17,422 bases of DNA, taken from NCBI GenBank assembly GCA_022496205.1, contig WTXD01000212.1:1-17422 (forward strand), written 5' to 3'. Each line of letters opens with the position of its first letter. Within the stretch, counting starts at the first letter, position 1. The position numbers were made by a program, and so were the translations under genes. The notes beneath the pieces are model-generated. The model did not search any database. It saw only the letters and a list, made by a program, of their open reading frames with translations, and was not told the origin of the DNA. Shown here in pieces: positions 1 through 8,905 of the stretch. Origin of the DNA: Gloeopeniophorella convolvens. Taxonomy: Eukaryota; Basidiomycota; Agaricomycetes; Russulales.

Positions 1-3000
1 GTCCAGCTGGGCTGACTCCGAGTGAACGTGCTGACCAGCTTCTCAAACTTCCATCCGAAAGCCCTGAATCCGTCAACTTCCTGGATTCGTTGTACAAGGA
101 GATCCTGTCCGCGTACTTTGGCAGCGGCAAAGCACCGCCATCGAAATTCACATCCATCATGGGACAGATCAGTGCTGCGTTCGAAACCTCTTTCGACCAG
201 CTCTTTAGCCACCCTGCGCTCGTACAACGACCCACCGGACCTTACCGGTGAAGACTCTGTACGCTCGATCGTCGGCTACCTGGCTCTCTACTCAGCAATG
301 TCACTCCTCCCGACTCATCCTTACCCATCGTCCCACTGCACGCATCATTCCGCGACTTCCTCATAGATCAGAAGAGGGCTGAGAGGTTCTGGATCGACAT
401 CAGCGACGCTCACTACCAGCTGACGCGTTGTTCATTCGGCCTCATGCACGATAAGCTCAGACTCAATATCTGCAAGCCTCTGTCATCGTACGACCACAAC
501 CCAGACATCCAAGACCCTTCATCCCGCATAGCAGAGTACATTTCGGATGCTCTGTCATACGCTTGTCGCTCTTGGGACGACCATCTCGAACACGTTTCTC
601 CCGACAAGATCGTTGACGTGGTGCAATCGTTCTTCGAGAACGACTTTCTTCACTGGCTGGAAGCCATGAGTCTTCTCGGCGCCATCAATCTGGTCCCGCC
701 GGCCATGTCGATCCTGGGAAGCTGGGTGGCTAAGAATCGCAACAACGTGAGCCATGCGTTTTTTCCGCGTGGAGCTGTTCTCACGATCCTTGTCAACACT
801 AGCACCACCTGCCAGAGCTCGCCGCGCTCACGCCATGGGTCCGCGACGTCTTGAGGTTCATGAGATATTTCGGGCGGCCTATCGGGCAAAGTGCTCCACA
901 CATCTACTTGTCTGCGCTCCCGTTCTGTCCAGAAGCCTCCATCATATTCGATTGCTACGCCAAATATTTCCCGAACACGTCATCACTACAACGGGGGCGC
1001 ATGTCGAGTTGGCCGGCACAGGAGATGACTATTCCAGTGGACAGCATGTGCTTCGCCATCGCTTTTTCGCCGGATGGTCGCCGGATTGCGGGCTCGCATG
1101 ATCACACCATCCGAGTCTGGGACGCCGAAACGGGGCATGCGGTCGCGGGGTCATTCACTGGGCATACAGAGTCGGTCAACTCTGTTGCGTTCTCGCCGGA
1201 TGGTCGCCGGGTTACCTCGGGCTCGAGCGACAATACCATCCGTGTCTGGGACGCCGAGACGGGACACACGGCCGCAGGGCCATTCACGGGGCATACAGGT
1301 CCAGTTGCCTCTGTTGTGTTCTCACCGGATGGTCGCCGAATTGCCTCGTGTTCGGTTGACAGCACCATTCGAGTCTGGGACGCCGAGACGGGACACGTGG
1401 CCACAGGACCATTCACAGGGCATGCAAGTTCGGTCTACTCTATCGCGTTCTCGCCGGATGGTCGCCGGATTGCCTCGGGGTCGGATGACCACACCATTCG
1501 AGTCTGGGACGCCGAGAAGGGGCACACAGTTGCGGGGCCATTCACAGGGCACACAAGTTTGGTCTATTCTGTCACGTTCTCGCCGGATGGTCGCCGCATT
1601 GTCTCAGGCTCGGATGACAACGCCATTCGAGTCTGGGACGCCGAGAAGGGGCACACCGTTGCAGGGCCGTTCACGGGGCATACAAGATCTGTCCACTCTG
1701 TCGCGTTCTCGCCGGATGGTCACTGGATTGCCTCGGGTTCATCTGACTGCACCATTCGAGTCTGGGACGCCGAGACGGGGCACTCAGTTGCAGCGCCATT
1801 CACAGGGCATACAAGTTCAGTCAACTCTGTCGCGTTCTCGCCGGATGGTCGCCACATTTCCTCGGGCTCAGATGACAACACCATTCGTATATGGGACGCC
1901 GAGAAGGGGTACTCAGTCGCAGCGCCATTCACGGGGCATACAGAATCGGTCAACTCTGTCACATTCTCGCCGGATGGTCGCCTTATTGCCTCAGGCTCGG
2001 ATGACTGCACCATTCGAGTCTACGACGCAGAGACGGGGCACGCGGCCGCAGGGCCATTCATGGGGCATACAAATTCGGTCTGGCCTACCGTTTTCTCGCC
2101 GGATAGTCGCCGGATTGCCTCGGGCTCCCATGACCTCACCATCCGTGTCTGGGACACAGAGACAGGGCGTGCAGTCGCAGAGCCATTCACGGGCATACAG
2201 ATCCGATCTGGTCTGTCGCGTTTTCGCCAGATAGTCGCCGGATTGTCTCGGGCTCGGGTGACAACACCATCCGAGTCTGGGACGCCGAGAAGGGGCACGC
2301 AGTCGCAGGCCCATTCACAGAGCATACCGGTATGGTCTTGTCTGTCACGTTCTCGCCGGATGGTCGCCGGATTGCCTCGGGCTCATCTGACTACACCATT
2401 CGAGTCTGGGACGCTGAGACGGGGCACTCAGTCGCAGGGCCATTCACGGGGCACACAAGTTGGGCCATGTCTGTCGTATACTCGCCAGACGGTCGCCGCA
2501 TTGCCTCAGGCTCAGATGACAAGACCATTCGAGTCTGGGACGCCGAGAAGGGGCACTCACTCGTAAAGCCATTCACCGGGCATGAAGATTCGGTCAACTC
2601 TGTCGTATTCTCGCCGGATGGTTGCCGGATTGCCTCGGGCTCATCTGACTGCACCATTCGAGTCTGGGACGCTGAGACGGGGCACTCAGTCGCAGGGCCA
2701 TTCGCGGGGCATACAAGTATGGTCCGGTCTGTCGCGTTCTCGCCAGATGGTCGCCACCTTGCCTCGGGATCGCACGACAAGTCTATCCGGTTGTGGGAAG
2801 TGATCATCTGCGGCGTCGCGGAGCACTCTGGGAGCACGCTTCAGGATGTCCCACAGCCCAGCATGTAAGTCCGAGTCCGTTCTGAACACACATTCTCGGA
2901 TTGAAACTCATCTCGGACTCGCAGAGCCGTCCAGGCCCCGCCTGGCTTTACGGACCAGTCCGTGATAGACGACGAGGGCTGGATCTGCGGGCAAAGCGGG

Positions 3001-3162
3001 GAACTACTGATGTGGATCCCGGAACCACACAGATTAGGTCTGCATCGTCCGAGCAATGTGTGGATCGCTGCCGAAAACGAAACAAGACTCGATCTAAGCA
3101 GATTCGTCCATGGACGAGACTGGGTACAGTGCGGAGGCCAGATGAGCGGTACGACTCAGTAG
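1..3162 (+). CDS. NLR-like STAND protein, NACHT-WD40 type, 5'-partial, frame broken by four 1-nt indels
   Basis: STAND NTPases of this type are known in fungi as signal receptors in heterokaryon incompatibility and, probably, innate immunity; WD40 repeats form the sensor. The N-terminal effector and P-loop lie left of the window. Visible are the end of the NACHT/helical region (for example LYKEILSAYFG near 96-128 and DLTGEDSVRSIVGYL near 238-282), a linker (HASFRDFLIDQKR, HWLEAMSLLGAINLVPPA, IGQSAPHIYLSALPF), fourteen WD40 repeats (about 1036-2802) and a C-terminal tail. The TAA at 2866-2868 is avoided if a GTAAGT donor at 2865 is spliced to an acceptor ending at 2924; the tail then reads DDEGWICGQ...LDLSRFVHGRDWVQC and stops at 3162. 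That tail is typical of the family, so the intron is likely real. Frame changes occur near 174-180 (one extra A), 278 (one G missing), 808 (one C missing) and 2191 (one G missing). It could be a young pseudogene or an assembly artefact. Family assignment is firm; the ligand is unknown. Confidence 0.9.
1036..2802 (+). repeat. Fourteen tandem 129-bp WD40 repeat units
   Basis: The unit encodes 43 residues, consensus TIRVWDAETGHSVAGPFTGH followed by TSSVNSVAFSPDGRRIASGS. The conserved IRVWD codons start at 1111, 1240, 1369 and so on every 129 bp. The only exception is 2143 to 2271, which is 128 bp and pinpoints a one-base deletion. Fourteen copies would make two seven-bladed propellers. Copies are very similar in DNA as well as protein, which suggests recent duplication or gene conversion. 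Differences concentrate at the residues just before the VxSV strand (ESVN, GPVA, SSVY, SLVY, RSVH, NSVW, GMVL, SWAM, SMVR) and in the SGSxDxT turn. Confidence 0.93.
2865..2924 (+). other. Intron near the 3' end of the NLR-like gene
   Basis: Donor GTAAGT at 2865-2870 is a perfect consensus and the acceptor is CGCAG ending at 2924; the length of 60 nt is normal for this kind of fungus. Splicing joins ...PQPS to IAVQAPPGFTDQSVIDDEGW. Without splicing, translation stops at 2868 and the conserved C-terminal tail is lost. Intron retention would therefore give a protein about 78 residues shorter. Confidence 0.85.
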
Positions 3163-5487
3163 TAGATGAGCACGAGGTCGAAATACTGTAGGCGATGTAT
3201 CTATGATCGACTGTTTCCTGGAAAGGAGGGCGGCCGTTGTGCGGGTCGACAATGCCTGCCTTCACTCTTCATAGGTTAAAGTTACTACCATATCACAAAG
3301 GATTCGCTCGCTCTATAACTGTGCCATATGTACTACGCACGTTCTCGGGACAGAATGGACTCCATGTAGGACTCGCGAGACTCGCGATTGATATCAACAT
3401 ACGTCCCCTGATGACAAGCTATATTCGGGACTACGAAACTGATGGCTAAGTTGGAGGCGGCGGCCTCCGTCCGGACTCTGAGGCACGGCGCACCGACCTC
3501 GATTACGGAGAGCGTGTCCGCGTAGAGAGCCCGTCGGCCTCAAGGCTTGGGGACGCGGCACCACGGCTAGGGAGACATCTCGGGCTTGTCTCCGCTGCAC
3601 ACGCTATGCTGCGAGCATGGGGTCACCTCAGAGATTGACTCTGATGGAATCAACAGCGCTTCCGTTCCACCTAGTGTTCACTGCTCAGAGCGAAGATGCG
3701 GGAGCGGTAGGCCTCGAACAGGATCCAGATGCTTCGCGCCAGCTTTGCCTGTGAAAATCCTGAGGCTCATGAGGGCGGCCGTACCCCAGTTGCCATTGTC
3801 GCGCAACACCCACGAACTGGCTGCAAGGTGACAATATCAGCGCGTCCGTACGGGATCGACCTACGGGAGGCCCGCGAGCGCAGTGGGATCAACAGGTCGA
3901 CATACCTTAGATGTGTATGTTTGCGAGCAACAATGGGAGGGCGCACGCGTTGGGATGACGATGCGTGAGGAAGAACTTATTTCCTTCAACGAGGTGATCA
4001 AAGGGAAAAGGGAGGGTGTATTCACCTGAAGCAAAGCGCGCGCCGTCGAGTTCCGTCGTCCGATCGAGTATTTGGGGAGGTCTCGTGTCTATCTCCAGGC
4101 GGCTACCCTCTGCGACATCGAGAGGCGTGTAGGTGGGCACTGTGGTAGATGAAAATGCGGAAATGAGATAGGATAATGCGAGAGTCGCATCGAGACGCAC
4201 CCGTGCCAGGTATCGCCCATGTGTCCGCGAATCGAACGGCTTTCTCAGGTAGATTCTCTTAGTACTGGGAAAGCACCGGCAGTCACTCCGACTCAAGACG
4301 TCTTGACCTCAGCGCTGTATGAGCTGAGACATTATGTGAGAGACCATGCGAGTAGTGGGGATATTCGAATGTTTGGATGGGAGGTCAACGCACGGAGTCC
4401 TTGAGAATCGAGATGTCGCAGACGGTGGTGGCGGAAAGGTGCGAAACGACCGCTGCCATGTGCCAAACATGCGTCTGCGTTCGAACCTGTTCGAACAGCA
4501 GTGCCGGAGCTTGCCGGGCTTACAGCGGATCGCATAATCTTAGGCCCTTTCTCGATCGTTTACACACGCAGGCGTTTGATCCCCGCCCTGCCCAAAATGG
4601 AAGGTCCGTCTGAAGCGCACTCATTTCGATTAGTCATGCTTGGCTAATGGGTGCGCGGGCAAATGTGATTGGACGGTTCCTGCTGCCTGGTGATAGTTCC
4701 GATCCCCGCTAGACTCCGGCTGCGTGTGTAAAAAGTCAAAAAGGGGCCTATCGTTTTGCAATCCGCTGTATGAGCCAGTCGCTGACTCAGGCCCTTTCCT
4801 TCGGAGTTCTCACCACGCTCAGCTGCCATGTATATCCTACAGACAGAGACACCCGATGTTGGTACGGCGCAGTGCGCGATGGCTGGCACCGACTCATCCT
4901 CCCGTGCCATTCGCACACTTCATTGGGTCTTCCCAAACAAAGTTGCTCGTGACATTTGGCCGGCAAGCTATGCATCTCTGGCCAGACTCTGAGGATGGCG
5001 CGCGACAACTTCGGTGTATATGGTCCTTTCCATCGCTCGCGACGGTATAACTGACGAGGCTGAGCTACATTCCATAGCGTCCCCGACTCGCCAGGCTCTT
5101 ATACCGCTGTCGGACGTCCTTGCATCCTTCCCGCTGGCGCGTGTCATCCATCCTTCTCGTATGCTCCGAGTCGTTGGCGGTCGTATGCAAATAACCTTCA
5201 ACGTGACAAAATCCCATCGTTGAATGACGCCCTTGGTGTGTCTTATCACGTTTCGAGTTCCTGTCGCATGATGCATAACTTAATACAATAGTTGCCAGCA
5301 GGGATTAGTATGGGCAGGGCACAACGGCAGATGGGCGGCACCTCACCCATGTATGTCGTCATGCGTGACCATTGGTATGTCGGTGATGCGAATCATTCAG
5401 TAATATCTTAACACGATGTGATGCGTGCCATAGCAGATTGCCCTCGCCACGTCCAGCTGTGCGCTCCCGGACCTCTTCTCGTGCCCT
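3163..5487. other. Gene-poor stretch, no supportable gene
   Basis: Reading frames here are short (under 130 codons) and none resembles a family I know. The longest, on the - strand at 3907-4296 (129 codons), has no recognisable motif. A pair of GTTCGAAC palindromes 10 bp apart sits at 4479-4496. No tRNA, rRNA or transposase relic was recognised. Confidence 0.5.
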
Positions 5488-6093
5488 GTGCGTTCAACGC
5501 GACACTACCCTCGTTCTCTTGGATTTACCCACCACACGCAGATACCTCCCTTCTCGTGCGCTGAGCTCAAAGATCTACGAACTGCGATTTTCACTCCACG
5601 AGAACTTCCGCCAAATGGACGGCCCTGGTCGCTTATCCCACCAGACGAGTTCCACGTCCTCGGACCAGCTTCCACTAGCAACTACAGCGTCTCGAACATG
5701 GCTCAAAACCATTTTATCCGAGGATATTCCACGCGGTCGCAACGGTTTGCAACCGCAATCGCAGTGGGATCCTATAAGGGCACCATGGAAGTCGTGCGAA
5801 TGCTGCTCGGTGACGGTGCCGATGTCGATCTGCAGGCCAAAGGTGGCCACATATCACCTAGCTTCACGCCATCTGACCCCTAAAAAGAGTCCAGCACCGA
5901 TCAGGCCGAATACACAAGCCTGTTAACCGCCGCTTCAGCCTCCAAATCCCCCAGAAATCCTGACATCGCTCGGTTGCTACTACAGCGAGGTGCAAATGTC
6001 AATGCCCGAGGGCCCAAGTACGGGACTGCACTGGTCGTGGCGTTGCACGAAGGCAACCTCGAGATGATGTCTGATCAGCTCGATGGCATGTAA
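5488..6093 (+). pseudogene. Ankyrin-repeat protein relic with in-frame stop
   Basis: Two ankyrin-type units lie in one frame. The first reads FATAIAVGSYKGTMEVVRML then LGDGADVDLQ (about 5741-5839). The second reads NPDIARLLLQRGANVNARG then PKYGTALVVALHEGNLEMM (about 5956-6069). A TAA at 5881-5883 separates them without a frame change, and the end at 6093 lies inside what should be the next helix. Ankyrin repeats of this G-TAL-AS--GN-EVVR-LL-GADVN type are common sensor repeats of fungal STAND proteins, so this is probably the decayed C-terminal end of another NLR-like gene. The part before about 5700 has no recognisable homology, so the start shown is only the first ATG of the open frame. An intron covering the stop cannot be excluded but I see no good splice sites. 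Confidence 0.6.
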
Positions 6094-6121
6094 AGGTTGT
6101 GGACCTATCGTCAATTGCATA

Positions 6122-6336
6122 CAGCTAAAACCGAAACCGTAGGCCCCTGCCAGTTGTCCCCAGATACACGCGAGTCTGACATAACCTGAGCGGAGCAGGA
6201 AGTTAAGTCCTCGACGCGAGGTTATCATTTCGTGTTGGCAGGCGGGCTTCTCGGCATCAGCAACCGAACACTTAATTGAGACCCCGGCCTGTATTCCCGA
6301 GAGGTGGAAAAGGGCCTACGGTTTCGGTTTTAGCTG
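6122..6336. mobile_element. MITE-like foldback element with 25-bp TIRs and TA target duplication
   Basis: The sequence at 6122-6146 is the exact reverse complement of 6312-6336 (25 of 25 bases; 27 of 27 with the flanking TA). TA dinucleotides at 6120-6121 and 6337-6338 fit the target-site duplication of Tc1/mariner-family transposons. The ends begin with CAG. The 215-bp interior has no coding capacity and holds further dyads: ATAACCT at 6181 pairs with AGGTTAT at 6219, and CCTGCCA at 6146 pairs with TGGCAGG at 6235. This is the structure of a non-autonomous element; the family is inferred from the TA alone. Confidence 0.75.
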
Positions 6337-6338
6337 TA

Positions 6339-8905
6339 AGACAAGCGCGGCGTCGAATGACTCTGGTGAGCATAGTCAAACGCGTATTTCTTTACGAAAG
6401 GACCATAACATTGACAAAGCGCGCATTAATATGGTTAGTACATCTAGGCCAACTATAGGCACTGGAGGGTGCTGGTCAGCTTCGCGGAGATAATGTGTAT
6501 GCGTGTATGCAATCCAGTTGCTACGGACGTCCATGCGCCTTTGAACAACGATACGAGTACCGATAAAGGACAGTGCGAATGGTCAGATAGTTGGGACAAA
6601 GGGTCGCATATGTGCACGTGAGACGGGCGCGCCGCATAGTGAGCGTCGGAGTGCACTCGGAGAAGCGCAGCGCACGATTCCACCTGCCTCGACCACGCCC
6701 GGAATGAGAATGATGGCAGAGGGACTGTATGGTCTCAACGGCAGCGGGACTAACAAGTGCGGTCAATGTGCGGTATTCATTCGAAGATAAATGGGGCGAG
6801 AAGGAAGGGAGAGGTAGTGGAAAAGGGTAGGACAAGCGCCAGGTGTGGGAATGTAATGATTTGGCGGCGCGCTCGGCCTGCGCTGGTCACTTCGGTACAA
6901 AGTATCCTGGTGCGTGTCTTTCCCCCAGACCCAGTGAAGTGGCCGAAATACGTTTAGAATTCACAAGCAACCTGCACAGCCCAGCCATCCAGAAGAGATC
7001 ATCAGCGCACGCAGGTGGGTGCGGGTTTTCACCTTGGTGAGCCCACTGCCGCACGACGAAGCTGGATCCTCCTCGAATTCGCCTTAAATGCTCCCCAGTG
7101 TGTCTTCACTATTCCACGACCTGGTCAGGCGATGGGCGGCATTCTGCGTCGTGTGAGCTCCGAAGGCGGCGGCCGAGTGGCGGGGTACTTACTTAGAACT
7201 ACTCTCAGATGGTCGCCGCATAGAGTCACCAGTAATCTTTTCCGTCAAACGTATGCACGCGGATAGTTGAAGTTAAAAGACTCATGAAGTTCGTGGTCCG
7301 ACACCGCATGATCATATGTTTCGATGATTACTTAACTGTCGAGTCTCTCTTTGTTCCCACCAGCGCCACTGATCTTAACCACCGTCACTGCTAGCTAGCA
7401 ATGACGCCACCAGTAGCGTGCCTCGAGCTCACGCCCTGTCACGAGCATGACCCTTGGTCAGACTTCCCCCCGGCCCAAGCCCGCGTTTCCGTTCCTATTT
7501 CAGCATCTATCTACACGACTGAACGTTGAACCGGCGTCCGAGCAGGATCTATCATGGCGAATCCCCCGCCACTAGCGTACTAACCTACTAGACTGATGCA
7601 AACTTATGCCCTTGGTCTGCACATTGCACACACGATGCTGCGTCGCGCCGCGCTTGCCACCGCCCGCCGCGAGCCCACCTGCCTCGAACACTGTCCACCA
7701 ATTGCACAAATCAACTACAGCAAGCGCGCGCGATGGCGCTCCGAGTCGTACTATGTACTAGTACATACATACAACGCAACATACTTGCCCCGCCGACGCG
7801 CGCGCCAGTATAAGGTTCTCCGGCGTCACCGCTACAATCACAATCTGCATCGGGCGGCCGGCCACACTGGTTCTGGGAAGCACCTGGCAGCGCATTAGAT
7901 GTGCATCGAGCCTCGGGCCCCATCGATCCTCGGGCCCCTTCGAGCTTCGAGGCCGCACCGTGTCTCCCCGGCGTGCAAATCATAGCGATCAGCGCGGCCC
8001 CGCGTCGTACCATCGCTGTGCCGCCCGAGTGCGCGCCTGTCGCGCGGCGGCCAGGCACCTGTCCCGCGGGCCCCCGCGCTCATCAGTATCATAGTTCCAT
8101 GTTACAGCACCTGCTTAAGCACCGAGCGAGTTAGGCTTCTCTTCAACCAACGCTAAGCCAAACCCGGCCGTTGGCCCTGCACAGCAGCAGCGCGCGCCAA
8201 CTCTGAGTTCGGTATCGATTAACATATACGAGTACATAACTTACTTATAAAGTACTCATCGACATCTCGCCGCGCGCGCGGCTGAGCTTATTATAAGTCG
8301 GCCGCCGTGGCCTTCGCGATGTCGATGCGCCACCGCCATCTGCGCGAATTTGACGCGGTCGCTAAACCGCAGTTGGTTTGCAATGTGTCAACATGTCGAC
8401 GTCCAGCGGGCGGGGGCGCAGGTGCGCGTCGTATATCCGCGGACTCCTCGCGTTCGATGATCCGCGCTGCAGGAGCTCCGCACCGACGTCGGCGGGCAAG
8501 ACGCTGCTTGGCGTTGTACATGACACTTATTCAAGGTAACCACATGGCGACAAGGCGCTGCACGTCGCGCAAAGCGGCAACTCGCTAACCTAACTAGCAG
8601 TAGCAATAAACAAAGCGAAGAGGAGGCGGCGGTGGAGGTGGCGGTGGGGGCGGGTGAATGGGAAATGGGGTGGGGTGGGGTGACGGGATTGAGATATCGA
8701 TATAGATGGGCTGGGTAGGGCAAAACGGAGCGGGCACAAACAAAGCAGACAGGGACGGTCGTAAACAGACGTGATATACGCAGGCGTTATACAGCAAACA
8801 AAGCATAAAGTAAAGAAACGCGCGACTGCACAAACCAACGCATTACCCAACGGAGTAACATACCAAACAGCACAGCATAGCACGACGGACAGAGCGAGGG
8901 GACAG
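6339..8905. other. Gene-poor stretch with transcription-factor 3' flank
   Basis: No reading frame here looks protein-like and no RNA gene was recognised. A 16-bp perfect palindrome lies at 7752-7767. TATA-like sequences near 8245 and 8290 precede a 93-codon open frame at 8307-8588 (+), but its composition is ordinary for GC-rich chance frames. The DNA from about 8720 to 8905, read on the - strand, is T-rich and fits the 3' untranslated region of the transcription-factor gene. It is followed by the G-rich tract at 8646-8687. Confidence 0.5.
8646..8687 (+). other. G-quadruplex-capable G-run cluster
   Basis: Seven runs of three to five G lie within 42 bases: 8646-8650, 8652-8654, 8660-8662, 8667-8670, 8672-8675, 8677-8680 and 8685-8687. 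The core run of three GGGG blocks is separated by single T bases. The G-rich strand is the template strand of the transcription-factor gene, about 220-260 bp past its stop codon. Confidence 0.7.

Noticed and set aside
747..802. Possible intron in the NLR linker (GTGAGC donor, CTAG acceptor)
   Set aside because: The supposed intron reads as plausible coding sequence (RGAVLTILVNTSTT) leading into PELAALTPWVRD; a one-base deletion near 808 explains it better.
1074..2234. Long open frame (386 codons) in another + frame over the WD40 array, and several open frames on the opposite strand
   Set aside because: They mirror the 129-bp repeat and follow from its codon pattern; the WD40 frame carries the recognisable domain.
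4180..4270. GTTCGATTC on the - strand, resembling a tRNA B box
   Set aside because: No A box or cloverleaf could be built around it.
8307..8588. 93-codon frame behind TATA-like sequences
   Set aside because: No recognisable motif and a chance-like composition; kept only as a remark on the region.
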